A stretch of 64,000 nt of DNA from Candidatus Binatia bacterium (GTDB lineage Bacteria; Vulcanimicrobiota; Vulcanimicrobiia; Vulcanimicrobiales; Vulcanimicrobiaceae): contig DATKHY010000007.1 in the NCBI GenBank assembly GCA_035544215.1, forward strand, positions 310,001 through 374,000, read 5' to 3'. The notes under the pieces were generated by a model. It worked only from the letters and a program-made list of their open reading frames with translations, was not told where the DNA came from and ran no database searches. A program made the translations under genes and the position numbers. Below are positions 41,484 to 50,184 of the stretch, in pieces (position 1 is the first letter of the stretch; the number at the start of each line of letters is the position of its first letter).

Positions 41484-43880
41484 ATGTCCCGTTTTTTCAC
41501 GGCGCTTGCCGCCGCTTTTTTGGCGTACGCGCTGGCCCTGCCGGCCGCGGCCGCAACCATCGGGCTCGTCCGTGGCACCGTCACGGTCGATGGTAAGCCC
41601 GCTCCACACGCAAACGTCACCCTCGAGGGCGAAGGCTCGCGCTTCGCCGTCACTACCAACGCGTCGGGCGAGTACGTCTTCTCGCAGGTTCCATTTGGGC
41701 GATATCGCCTGACCGCTCACGCGGCCAACGCTCACGACCTGTCCTTTTTGGTGACCGTGACCAGCGAAACCGTCGCCACCGTGGATATTCCTCTCTCGAC
41801 GGAACTCAAGGAGATCGGTAGGACCACGGTAACGGCCGTCGGTCACGGCGCTCAGAGCAACGCACCTTCGGTACATTTGCTCGACCGTGACACGATCCAG
41901 GCGTCTCCGGTCAACAACAGCCTCGACAAAATGCTAGAAACGCTGCCCGGCGTCATCCAGTTCTCGTACAACGAGCCGGTGATCAACGGCTTCCACGGCG
42001 TGACGTACAACATCGACGGCGCGCCCCTGCCGCTGGCCACGACGTCGAACTTCGCCGAGATCATCGATCCGAAGGCCATCGACTCGATCGAGGTGCTGAC
42101 GGGGGCGATTCCGGCGGAATACGGTGGCGACCGCATGGGCGGGGTCGTCAACATCATCAGCAATAGGCCAACCGACATCCCAGCAGGATTTTACGGCACG
42201 ATCACCGGGGGCTTCGGCAACCAAAATCAGGGCGTAGGAACGCTCGACATCGCGTCACGCTTCGGGTCGAGCGAGCTGTTCCTCAACGCGAATACTCAGA
42301 CGACGAGCCGTGGACTGGATGCGCCGACCTTCAATCCGATCAACGACGCCAGTTCGAGCAGCGATCAGTTCGTGCGCTTCCTCACCCAATTGAATCCTCG
42401 CAGCACGCTGGCTTTCGATTACTCGAACCAATTTTCGCAATATGAGGTTCCGATCAACGTAGATCCGAACAATCCCTACGACCCTATTCTCAACGCGCAG
42501 GGTACGCTCGATACGCAGCGCGAGTACGACCAGTTTTCGAACTTGAATTGGACGACGATCTCGCGCGACGGCAACGGCGTGTTCCAGGTAATTCCCTGGT
42601 GGCGCTCGACTCGGATTGCCTATGACGGCGACCTCGCCAGCGACGTGCTCGCGACCGAACCCGACTTTAGCGTTTGTCCGCCGACCTGCGCGAAAACCGT
42701 CCATGGAATCGGCTTGCAGCAAGACACGTTCGCCGAGTACGTCGGCGTACGCGCCTCCGACTTTCGGGCCACGAAAAATCACGCGTGGAAGGTGGGCGTC
42801 GACATCAGCCGCGAGACCGCGACGGCAGACCAAATCTTCGCCTGCTATTTCGTCGACTGCAAGAGCTCCGGAAAGGTCGCCTCGCCGTATTTCCCGGCGT
42901 TCGTGGCGCCTCAAGGACAGGCCGGATCGCAGATCGGCCTCTATGCGGAAGACAAGTGGCAGATGTCGCCCAACATCGTTTGGAACTACGGGCTTCGGTA
43001 CGACCATTCGACCGGATACGTGGGAGGATGGCAGCTGAGTCCGCGCATCGGCGTCAACGTATGGGACGGCGGCAAGAACGTCGCGCACGCTTACTACGGC
43101 AGATTCTATGCGGCGCCGCTGTTGGAAGACGTTCGGCAAGACTGCGTCGCGCTCTCGCAGCAGGCGCCTTGCAGCACACCCAATCCCGTATACGACCTCA
43201 AGCCTGAGAGCGACGCGTACTACGAGCTGGGGTTAACGCACTCGTTCAACTCCCAGTTCACCGGATCCGTGAACGTCTTCAAGAAGACGGTGGTCAACAT
43301 CTTGGACACGCAACAGTTCCTCAACACGCCGCTCTTCGCGGTCTTCAATAACTCGATCGGTCTGAACAACGGCGTTGAGTTTCGCCTACAGGATCGGATG
43401 CTCGACGGCGACCGGTGGTTCTTCACTGGAACCGTCTCGGGCTCATACGCGGCGTGCGTATCGGGCTCGACCTTTCTCTTCCCACCTAACCCGCCCGGCA
43501 TTTCGTGCGTCGCCCAGCTCTCGCTGGAGGACCACAGCGAAACCGTCGCGTCCACAGCCGCGTACACGCACCACTTCGGTGGCCCCAATAAGCTCTGGTA
43601 CGCGACGCTGCAAGGCAACTATGGCAGCGGATTCCCGGTGCAGTTCGAGGACGCCAATGTCAGCTTGCACGGAACCCTGCCGGCGCATACGACACTCGAT
43701 TTCGCCCTCGGTCGCATAGTGAGCCCGGGAACCGGACCGCAGAGTCAAGGCCTCGGCGTGTCTCTGCAGTTGATCAACATCTTGAACCACCAATACCCGA
43801 TCAAAGTCGCCAACGGCTTCAACACGACGCAGATCGCGAACGGCCGTAACTTCCTGCTCCGCCTGGCCGCGCCGTTTTAG
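41484..43880 (+). CDS. TonB-dependent receptor with carboxypeptidase-regulatory-like domain
   Basis: 798 residues, with AAGGAGAG before ATG 41484. Signal peptide to 'LALPAAAA'. Residues ~25-110 form the regulatory-like beta-sandwich ('GLVRGTVTVDGKPAPHANVTL', 'NASGEYVFSQVPFGRYRLTA'). The plug is clear: 'SLDKMLETLPGVIQF', 'NGFHGVTYNIDGAPLP', 'IEVLTGAIPAEYGGDRMGGVVNIIS'. The barrel has typical strand pairs and ends 'NGRNFLLRLAAPF', with a terminal Phe. It sits beside a Fur-family regulator and a second receptor, which points to siderophore or metal-complex uptake. Confidence 0.9.
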   Translation: MSRFFTALAAAFLAYALALPAAAATIGLVRGTVTVDGKPAPHANVTLEGEGSRFAVTTNASGEYVFSQVPFGRYRLTAHAANAHDLSFLVTVTSETVATVDIPLSTELKEIGRTTVTAVGHGAQSNAPSVHLLDRDTIQASPVNNSLDKMLETLPGVIQFSYNEPVINGFHGVTYNIDGAPLPLATTSNFAEIIDPKAIDSIEVLTGAIPAEYGGDRMGGVVNIISNRPTDIPAGFYGTITGGFGNQNQGVGTLDIASRFGSSELFLNANTQTTSRGLDAPTFNPINDASSSSDQFVRFLTQLNPRSTLAFDYSNQFSQYEVPINVDPNNPYDPILNAQGTLDTQREYDQFSNLNWTTISRDGNGVFQVIPWWRSTRIAYDGDLASDVLATEPDFSVCPPTCAKTVHGIGLQQDTFAEYVGVRASDFRATKNHAWKVGVDISRETATADQIFACYFVDCKSSGKVASPYFPAFVAPQGQAGSQIGLYAEDKWQMSPNIVWNYGLRYDHSTGYVGGWQLSPRIGVNVWDGGKNVAHAYYGRFYAAPLLEDVRQDCVALSQQAPCSTPNPVYDLKPESDAYYELGLTHSFNSQFTGSVNVFKKTVVNILDTQQFLNTPLFAVFNNSIGLNNGVEFRLQDRMLDGDRWFFTGTVSGSYAACVSGSTFLFPPNPPGISCVAQLSLEDHSETVASTAAYTHHFGGPNKLWYATLQGNYGSGFPVQFEDANVSLHGTLPAHTTLDFALGRIVSPGTGPQSQGLGVSLQLINILNHQYPIKVANGFNTTQIANGRNFLLRLAAPF

Positions 43881-43895
43881 CGAAGCCTTGGTTCG

Positions 43896-44297
43896 CTAAC
43901 GCGCGCAGGCGGCGCAGACGCCGTAGAGCGTGACCGCGTGTCCGTTCAGCTTGAACTTGGGCGGCAGGAGCCGCCGCAGGTTGTCTAGGCATCCGCTGAT
44001 GTCGAACACGCGGTCGCAACGCTCGCACTGAAAGTGGTGGTGATGCCCCTTGTCCGCGCGCTCGTAGCGAGTGGGTTCGCCTGGAATCTCGACGGTCTCG
44101 ATTAGACCGCCCTCGAGAAGCGAGCCGACGGTGCGATAGACCGTCGCCACCCCAAGCCCCTCGATCCGCTTCGACGCGGCATCGTAGAGCTCGGTCACGC
44201 TCAAGGGCGACTCGGCGCGCTCCAAGATCTCCGAGAGCGCGTCTCGCTGTTTCGTTTTCCGGCTCTGTCCGCTCACCGCAAGCCCCTTGTTCGCCAC
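43896..44297 (-). CDS. fur: Fur-family metal-dependent repressor
   Basis: 133 residues from GTG 44297. Winged-helix part: 'QRDALSEILERAESPLSVTELYDAASKR' and 'GVATVYRTVGSLLEGGLIETVE', the Fur recognition helix region. Metal part: 'GHHHHFQCERCDRVFDI' with the first CxxC, and a terminal 'GVCAACAR' with the second CxxC, forming the structural zinc site. Fur, Zur and PerR cannot be separated with certainty, but the receptor genes on both sides favour iron. The likely operator lies 19 bases upstream of its start, so it may regulate itself and the divergent receptor. Confidence 0.92.
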   Translation of the reverse strand: MANKGLAVSGQSRKTKQRDALSEILERAESPLSVTELYDAASKRIEGLGVATVYRTVGSLLEGGLIETVEIPGEPTRYERADKGHHHHFQCERCDRVFDISGCLDNLRRLLPPKFKLNGHAVTLYGVCAACAR

Positions 44298-44305
44298 CCT
44301 GACCC

Positions 44306-44337
44306 TTGACCTTTTTGATAATGATACGCTATTATCA
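44306..44337 (+). promoter_or_regulatory. Promoter with overlapping Fur-box-like palindrome
   Basis: -35 TTGACC (44306-44311), an 18-base spacer and -10 TATTAT (44330-44335). A perfect inverted repeat TGATAAT (44316-44322) and ATTATCA (44331-44337) fills the spacer and covers the -10. The left half reads TGATAATGATA, very close to the Fur consensus GATAATGATAATCATTATC. Transcription would start at about 44342-44343, the A of the receptor's ATG. Confidence 0.8.
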
Positions 44338-44342
44338 ATAGC

Positions 44343-46736
44343 ATGGCAAGAGCAGCCGTGTGTTCGGCCCTTCTCCTCGCGTTAAGCGCCCTGGCGGCGG
44401 CGCCCGTATACGCCGTCAACGCGAGCGCCTTCTTGAGCGGAACCGTGACGCGCGACGGACATCCGGCAAGCGCCATTGCGGTCACCGCGTCAGGTAACAA
44501 TCTCACCGTCAAGACGAGCAGCGACGCGAGGGGGCATTTTGCGTTTCCTCCGCTCGCGCTGGGCACGTACGACGTAGAGGCGCGGCAGGGGGACTTGCGC
44601 GGGCTAATCCGAGTCGACCTGGGAAGCGGCGGCGCTACGATTAGCATCGCCCTCGTCAAGCTTAGCGAGATCGAGCATGCCGTGGTCACTCAGTCGCAGT
44701 CGCTCGCACTTCACGGAAGCGGCAGCGATGTCGTTTTGAACAGCACAGCCTTGACCCGCCTTCCCTTCAACAACAGCTTCACCAGGATGGAAACCCAGAT
44801 GCCGGGTGCCGTTGCGGGCGCCAACGGCGTGGTCCACATCAATGGCGATCACGGCGTCATCAATTATATGATCGACGGAGTTCCGCTGCCGCAGGAGCTG
44901 AACCGCGACATCGGCAGCGAGATCAACATCAACAATCTCTCCTTCGTCGATCTCATCGAAGGGGCGTACCCCGCGCAATACGGCCTGCGTTTCGGCGCGG
45001 TCTTCAACATGTCCACGCGGGCCGGGACGGGTCCGCCCGGCGCCGACGGTTACGCATCGTTCGGGTCGTACACCAACGCGCAATCGACGATGGGGTACCA
45101 CGCGCCGCTCGAGGGAGGCGGCGGCTTCGACGTCGCCCTGAGCAGCTCGACGACCACGCGCGGCCTCGATCCGCCCGATTGGAACTCGCCTCACAACGAT
45201 GCCAGCTCCGTCGGACAGTTCGCCCGCTTCACGTTGCCCGCCGGCGGAAACAACTTCACGAACATCACGTTCTTCAACAGCCACTCCACCTTTCAGATAC
45301 CCAACGACGTTCAGTTCGGTGCACCCGGCAACACGGATGACAGCGAATCGCAGTCGGACACCTTCTTGGCGGTGCAGTTCCGCCACGCGATCGGCAACAC
45401 CGGTGCTTTTACCTTCGGCCCGGCATACAACGCGTCGCGCATCCAGGATTTTGGCGACCCTCATAACGATTGGATCTACGGCGAGTCGCTCAATCTCACG
45501 CCGCCTCCCTTCGGGAACAACGGCAGCCCGACGGATTGCGCCAACGCGTTCACCCTTGCCCCGCAGAACCCGTTGGGCTTTGGGACGATGTGCGGCCTAT
45601 CGCTCGCCGACAGCCGTACCGAACTCGACTACACCTTGCAAGGAGATTACAATCAAAACTTCGGTGCTCACACCGTGGCGGCCGGCGTCTCCTACGACCT
45701 CACCCGCGTTCTCAAGTACTACGCGTTCACGCTCCAGCCGAACAACTACCTCGCTCCGCTTCTGACTCCCAGCACACCGAACGTGTCGACGACCGTGACG
45801 GACGATTCCCCGAATCTAGGCAATACCTATCAATCGTACCTTCAGGACAGCTGGCGCATGAGCCCGCTCTGGCAGGCCGACTACGGGCTGCGGTATGACT
45901 TCTTCACGATCAAATCGACCAATTTCAGCCAGGGCTTCGGCGCCTTCAGCCCGCGGTTCAAGCTTACCCGCTTCTTTGGAAATCGAGCGAGCGTCTACGC
46001 GTACGTCGGCCGCTTCTTCGAGCCATTCTCGCTCGAGAACGTCAGCCCGAGCACGGCCTATCTTCTCAACCTGCCGTTAACGCGTAACGCCGCGCAGTTC
46101 GATCTCAAGCCCGAACGCGACACCCAGCTCGAGCTCGGCGGTCACATGCCGCTGGGTCCAGGCGAGCTCGGCTTTCGCGTTTGGCAGAAGAACGCCAACG
46201 ACCTCATCGACGACACCCAAGTCGGCGTAACGCTCCTCCACCAAGACATCAACTACGTTCTGGGCCGGTTGTCGCAAGAAGCGCTGACCTATACGCAGCC
46301 GTTGCCCCTCAACGGACGCGCGTACTTCTCGTTTGCACACGTGGTATCGCTGAACTCAGGATGCGAAACGCAACTCCTCGCGCCGTGCTTTGGGCTGCCG
46401 ACGGGCTTCACGCCCGCCGACCACGAGCAGCGCTACACCGTCACGAGCGGCATCCTGCTCAACAACCGGCGCGGTGGATGGTTCTCGGCCGACGCGTATT
46501 ACGGCAGCGGCCTCTCCTCGGCGTTCTGTCCGTCCGATACGCCCGGCTACTGCAAAGAAACGCCGCACACGACCTTCGACGTCGAAGACGGCATCGCGCT
46601 ATCACCGAAGGCCGCCCTCACGCTCGACATCGCTAATCTGCTCAACGATCGCTATTATGTTACGCTGCTCAACGCCCAGGGCAATCACTTCGGGCCCGGA
46701 CGCGCGCTCAGCATAGGCGTGCGGTTTAGGCAATAG
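44343..46736 (+). CDS. TonB-dependent receptor, predicted Fur-controlled
   Basis: 797 residues from ATG 44343. The signal peptide 'ARAAVCSALLLALSALAAAPVYA' confirms this start, yet no ribosome site precedes it, and the predicted transcription start falls on the ATG. The N-terminal regulatory-like domain ('FLSGTVTRDGHPASAIAV', 'FPPLALGTYDVEA') precedes a plug ('NNSFTRMETQMPGAV', 'HGVINYMIDGVPLP', 'FVDLIEGAYPAQYGLRFGAVFNM') and a barrel ending 'GRALSIGVRFRQ'. It should import a metal complex under low-metal conditions. It is divergent from the Fur-family gene. Confidence 0.9.
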   Translation: MARAAVCSALLLALSALAAAPVYAVNASAFLSGTVTRDGHPASAIAVTASGNNLTVKTSSDARGHFAFPPLALGTYDVEARQGDLRGLIRVDLGSGGATISIALVKLSEIEHAVVTQSQSLALHGSGSDVVLNSTALTRLPFNNSFTRMETQMPGAVAGANGVVHINGDHGVINYMIDGVPLPQELNRDIGSEININNLSFVDLIEGAYPAQYGLRFGAVFNMSTRAGTGPPGADGYASFGSYTNAQSTMGYHAPLEGGGGFDVALSSSTTTRGLDPPDWNSPHNDASSVGQFARFTLPAGGNNFTNITFFNSHSTFQIPNDVQFGAPGNTDDSESQSDTFLAVQFRHAIGNTGAFTFGPAYNASRIQDFGDPHNDWIYGESLNLTPPPFGNNGSPTDCANAFTLAPQNPLGFGTMCGLSLADSRTELDYTLQGDYNQNFGAHTVAAGVSYDLTRVLKYYAFTLQPNNYLAPLLTPSTPNVSTTVTDDSPNLGNTYQSYLQDSWRMSPLWQADYGLRYDFFTIKSTNFSQGFGAFSPRFKLTRFFGNRASVYAYVGRFFEPFSLENVSPSTAYLLNLPLTRNAAQFDLKPERDTQLELGGHMPLGPGELGFRVWQKNANDLIDDTQVGVTLLHQDINYVLGRLSQEALTYTQPLPLNGRAYFSFAHVVSLNSGCETQLLAPCFGLPTGFTPADHEQRYTVTSGILLNNRRGGWFSADAYYGSGLSSAFCPSDTPGYCKETPHTTFDVEDGIALSPKAALTLDIANLLNDRYYVTLLNAQGNHFGPGRALSIGVRFRQ

Positions 46737-46802
46737 GTGGGCTCGTCCGGGTTTCAGGAAGGACTCCACCTCTGATCCGCGGGATTATCGTGCGTTGGAG
46801 CA

Positions 46803-47834
46803 ATGCACGACTTAGAACGCGGGAGAATCGTCGTTACGGGCGGCGCAGGCCTCGTCGGCAGTGCCGTCATTTGGGCGCTCAATAGGCGAGGAATCGACGA
46901 CATCCTCGTCGTCGACCGTTTGGACCGGTCCGAGAAGTGGAAGCACCTCGTTCCGCTGCGCTTCGCGGATTACGTCGACGCCGACGACTTCGAAGACCAG
47001 CGGGCCGAGGGTGGCACGTTCGGCGACGTGCAGACGGTCTTCCATTTGGGCGCCTGCTCTTCGACGACGGAAAACGACGCCGACTACCTCCTGCGCAACA
47101 ATTACGAGTATACGAAGAACCTGGCGCATTGGACCGTCAATCAGGAGGCGCGGCTCGTCTACGCGTCCTCGGCGGCAACGTACGGCGGCCTGGAGGCCGA
47201 CCTTTCCGACGAGATCGACTTGCACGTTCTCCGTCCGCTCAACGCGTATGCGTACTCGAAGCAGCTCTTCGACCTGTATTCGTCCCGTACGGGCCTCGAC
47301 CAGCGCGTCTGCGGCCTAAAATACTTCAACGTGTTCGGGCCGAACGAAGACCACAAAGGCGAAATGCGCAGCATCGTGCAGAAGGCGTACGAACAGATCC
47401 ACGAGTCCGGTGGCGTGCGGCTCTTCAAGAGTTACCGGCCGGAGTATCGTGACGGTGAGCAGCAGCGCGACTTCATCTACGTCAAGGAAGCCGTCGAAAT
47501 GACGCTGCACCTCGCGCAGTCCGGCGCCGCGGGCCTGTTCAACGTCGGCTCGGGGACGCCGCACACGTGGCTCGAGCTCGTCCGTCCGATCTTCCACGCC
47601 CTCGAGATGCCCGAACGCATCGAGTTCATCGAGATGCCGCTGCATCTGCGCGGCAAGTATCAGTACTACACCTGCGCGCGCATCGACCGGCTCCGGGCGA
47701 CCGGTTACGACAAGCCGGTGACGCCGCTCGCCGACGCCGTTACCGACTACGTCACGAACTACTTGGTGCCCGGGAGGCCACTCGATCTTTCCGACCAGCC
47801 CGTCGCCGCGCCGCTACGGGCCATGCCTCACTAG
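46803..47834 (+). CDS. hldD: ADP-L-glycero-D-manno-heptose 6-epimerase
   Basis: 343 residues. Short-chain dehydrogenase-type epimerase that supplies the heptose donor for LPS inner core. NAD(P) loop 'IVVTGGAGLVGSAVIWALNRRG' and family marks 'HLGACSSTTENDADYLLRNNYEYT', 'YASSAATYGG', catalytic Tyr-Lys 'YAYSKQLFD', 'VCGLKYFNVFGPNEDHKGEMRS' and 'DGEQQRDFIYVKE' fit HldD/RfaD. Its presence supports an LPS-bearing outer membrane. No other heptose genes (gmhA, hldE) are adjacent. GGAG lies just before ATG 46803. Confidence 0.93.
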   Translation: MHDLERGRIVVTGGAGLVGSAVIWALNRRGIDDILVVDRLDRSEKWKHLVPLRFADYVDADDFEDQRAEGGTFGDVQTVFHLGACSSTTENDADYLLRNNYEYTKNLAHWTVNQEARLVYASSAATYGGLEADLSDEIDLHVLRPLNAYAYSKQLFDLYSSRTGLDQRVCGLKYFNVFGPNEDHKGEMRSIVQKAYEQIHESGGVRLFKSYRPEYRDGEQQRDFIYVKEAVEMTLHLAQSGAAGLFNVGSGTPHTWLELVRPIFHALEMPERIEFIEMPLHLRGKYQYYTCARIDRLRATGYDKPVTPLADAVTDYVTNYLVPGRPLDLSDQPVAAPLRAMPH

Positions 47835-47843
47835 AAGGAATCC

Positions 47844-48572
47844 ATGTCACAACCCAGTCGTGCCGAACGCCGCCGCCAAGCCCGCGGAGGCGCCGCCCCG
47901 CCGCCGCGCCGCGACCCGATGCGCCCCGTGTACATCGGCATCGGCATCGCGATCGTCGCACTGATCGTCATCTTTGCCGGCCTCAACTGGTGGCAGAACC
48001 GTAAGGTCCAGCAAGCCTACGCCACGCCCACGCCGGGCCCGAGCGCGTCGGCCAAGCCGATACAGCTCGCCGACGGGCAGTCGCTCGGCACGAAATTCTT
48101 CAAGGGCAAGTATCCGGACACCGCGCAGGGCGGTCGCGGTCAGGCCGTCGACGGCATCGGCTGCGGCACGCAGGAGTACGCGACGTTACACGTGCACACC
48201 CACCTCGCGATCTTCAACGACGGCAAGCAGATCCAGGTCCCGCAATACATCGGTTTCGCTCCGAGCCTCGCCGGCGGCTGCCTCTACTGGATCCACACCC
48301 ATGACGCCAGCGGCATCATTCATCTCGAGGCGCCGGGCCTCACGCCGCCGCAGGGCGGGCCGTACACGCTCGGCATGCTCTTCGACGTTTGGGGTCAGCC
48401 GCTGCAGCGACAGGACGTTGCCGGATTCGTCGGCCCCGTCACCGCGTATGTCAACGGCACCAAGTACGACGGGGACCTAAGCTCGATACCGCTCGGCGCG
48501 CATCAACAGATCGTCTTGATGATTGGCAAGCCCGTTGCGCCGCCGAACTACGCCTTTCCGCCCAACGACTAA
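47844..48572 (+). CDS. Membrane-anchored His-rich protein of unknown function
   Basis: 242 residues from ATG 47844, with AAGGA upstream. A basic, Pro-rich cytoplasmic start is followed by one helix ('VYIGIGIAIVALIVIFAGL'), a Thr/Pro linker and an external domain. The domain has 'IGCGTQEYATLHVHTHLAIFNDGKQIQVP' and 'GGCLYWIHTHDASGIIHLEAPG', two His clusters and two Cys that could bind metal. I recognise the 'HTHDASGIIH' protein type from other phyla but know no tested function. The SCO and TlpA genes downstream make a copper or redox role plausible. Confidence 0.7.
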   Translation: MSQPSRAERRRQARGGAAPPPRRDPMRPVYIGIGIAIVALIVIFAGLNWWQNRKVQQAYATPTPGPSASAKPIQLADGQSLGTKFFKGKYPDTAQGGRGQAVDGIGCGTQEYATLHVHTHLAIFNDGKQIQVPQYIGFAPSLAGGCLYWIHTHDASGIIHLEAPGLTPPQGGPYTLGMLFDVWGQPLQRQDVAGFVGPVTAYVNGTKYDGDLSSIPLGAHQQIVLMIGKPVAPPNYAFPPND

Positions 48573-48581
48573 GGGTCGCAG

Positions 48582-49154
48582 CTAGCGCAGCACTTTTTTC
48601 ACAGCGGCGTCGAGCTCGCCAAAAGATATCTCGCCGCTGTTGAGATACGCGACCTTCTTGTCTTTACCGATAAGCGCGAAGGTCGGGAATCCGCCCTGGA
48701 GATAGAGGTTGGCCACGTTCAGCAGCGGGTCGTATGCGACCGGATACTGCACGTTGAATCGCTTCGCCCAGTCCAGGACGTCGAGCTGCGAGGACGCAGA
48801 GGTGCCGTCCATCGCGGTGTCGCTGCCCGAGACGGCCACGAACGCGACGCGCGAGCGATACGTCTTGTAGAGCCTGTCCACGACGACGGTCTCGCGCTGA
48901 CAGTGCGGGCACCACGTCGCGAATACCTCGAGGAACACCGGCCTGGTAATGGTCGCGAGATCGAACAGGCCGCCGGTCGTCGGTACCTCGAACTCGGGCG
49001 CGGTCTGACCGACCTGCGCCTTACCGACGATCGGCGACTCCGACGCCGTCTGAACGCGGTGGTGTCCGGGGCCGACATAGTAGAAAATCACCGCCCCGAT
49101 AGCGATGAGTGCTACGATGGCGATCGTTGCGAAGGCCCACGTGCGACTCGTCAC
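48582..49154 (-). CDS. TlpA-like membrane-anchored thioredoxin
   Basis: 190 residues from GTG 49154, which overlaps the MauE stop (GTGA). One helix ('FATIAIVALIAIGAVIFYYV') anchors it. The thioredoxin fold has the active site 'VFATWCPHCQRET' (CPHC), 'VAFVAVSGSDTA' and the cis-Pro segment 'QGGFPTFALIGKDKKV'. The CPHC pair is typical of oxidising or DsbA-like active sites, though the TlpA-like fold usually reduces. Together with the MauE-like protein it probably forms a thiol-redox pair in the envelope. Confidence 0.88.
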   Translation of the reverse strand: MTSRTWAFATIAIVALIAIGAVIFYYVGPGHHRVQTASESPIVGKAQVGQTAPEFEVPTTGGLFDLATITRPVFLEVFATWCPHCQRETVVVDRLYKTYRSRVAFVAVSGSDTAMDGTSASSQLDVLDWAKRFNVQYPVAYDPLLNVANLYLQGGFPTFALIGKDKKVAYLNSGEISFGELDAAVKKVLR

Positions 49155-49588
49155 GCGCTGCGCAGCCGTCGATCGAACGCGAGCGCTCCGGGAGCTCCCC
49201 ACGCAACGAAAACGCTCGCGGCGGCCAACAGCAGATCGAAGGCGACGTGGGGCCAGTCGGCGACGGTCGCGTCGCCGGGGCCGAAGCATCCGCAGTTGGC
49301 GGGGATGTGGCGCAGCACGGCGGAAGCAATCGCGCCGCTGTAAAGCACGAACTGCACCGACGCGATCGCGGCGACGACCCGAGTGAACAGGCCCGCCACC
49401 AGATAGAGCCCCAGCAACAGCTCGAAGTACGGCAGCGCGAGCGCGAGCGGGCCGGTGATGGCCGCCGGAAGCAGGCGAAAGCCGGCGATGCTCGCCGCGA
49501 GTTCCGGGGCGTGCCCAACCTTGAGCGCCCCCGCGACTAAGAGCAGCGCACCCAGCAGCACGCGGACGATGAAGACCGCAGCGTTCAT
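49151..49588 (-). CDS. MauE/DoxX-family membrane protein
   Basis: 145 residues. Four helices with 'FIVRVLLGALLLVAGALKVGH', 'FRLLPAAITGPLALALPYFELLLGLYLVAG' and 'IPANCGCFGPGD'. The CxC in the last motif is the likely redox or metal site of MauE-like DoxX proteins, which work with a thioredoxin-like partner (MauD/TlpA type). Here the partner is the overlapping downstream gene. In methylamine-utilisation loci MauE helps disulphide formation, but no methylamine dehydrogenase is seen here. Confidence 0.85.
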   Translation of the reverse strand: MNAAVFIVRVLLGALLLVAGALKVGHAPELAASIAGFRLLPAAITGPLALALPYFELLLGLYLVAGLFTRVVAAIASVQFVLYSGAIASAVLRHIPANCGCFGPGDATVADWPHVAFDLLLAAASVFVAWGAPGALAFDRRLRSA

Positions 49589-49641
49589 GGGTGCGTTCGT
49601 TGCCCTAGTAGCCGCAGAACCCCTGGGCGTACAATATTGCC

Positions 49642-50184
49642 GTGTGGAAACGCGTGCTCGGGTTCGGCGTGCTCGCTTGCATTGCGCTCGTCGCGGGTTG
49701 CGATAGCGGAAGCAGCGCCCCCGATTTCACGTTGCGAGACGACGCGGCCCGGCCGTGGACGCTCGAGGCGCAGCGCGGAAAAGTCGTGCTGCTGACGTTC
49801 GGGTTTACGCACTGCGCCGATACCTGCCCGGCGGCGCTCGGAAAGCTGACGCAGCTAACGCGCACGCTCGGTCCGCGTGGCCGTAACGCGGAGATCGCAT
49901 TCGTCACCGTCGATCCGGCGCGCGATACGCCTCCGGTGTTACACCGTTTCCTCGCTCGTTTCGAGCCGGGCTCGAGCCGGCTCGTCGGGTTGACCGGAAC
50001 GCCTAGCGAGATCGCCGTCGTCGAGACCGCATACCACGTACGGTCGCAGCGCCTGCCGCGGGACGAGTACGCTCACACCTCGGTAATCTTTCTGATCGAC
50101 CCGCGAGGCCGGATCCGCGCACTGCGCGACGATAACGACTCCGAGGCCTCGATCGCGCACGTCGTCGCGGAGATGCTCGGATGA
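49642..50184 (+). CDS. SCO1/SenC-family lipoprotein
   Basis: 180 residues from GTG 49642. Lipobox 'LVAGC' (Cys near residue 20). SCO core: 'APDFTLRDDAARPWTLEAQRGKVVLLTFGFTHCADTCPAALGKL' with the copper-binding CxxxC, 'FVTVDPARDTPPVLHRFL' and the third ligand His in 'YAHTSVIFLIDPRGRIR'. SCO proteins deliver copper to the CuA site of cytochrome oxidase or act as thiol reductants. No oxidase subunit lies in the window. A second SCO-like gene overlaps its stop by four bases. Confidence 0.92.
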   Translation: MWKRVLGFGVLACIALVAGCDSGSSAPDFTLRDDAARPWTLEAQRGKVVLLTFGFTHCADTCPAALGKLTQLTRTLGPRGRNAEIAFVTVDPARDTPPVLHRFLARFEPGSSRLVGLTGTPSEIAVVETAYHVRSQRLPRDEYAHTSVIFLIDPRGRIRALRDDNDSEASIAHVVAEMLG

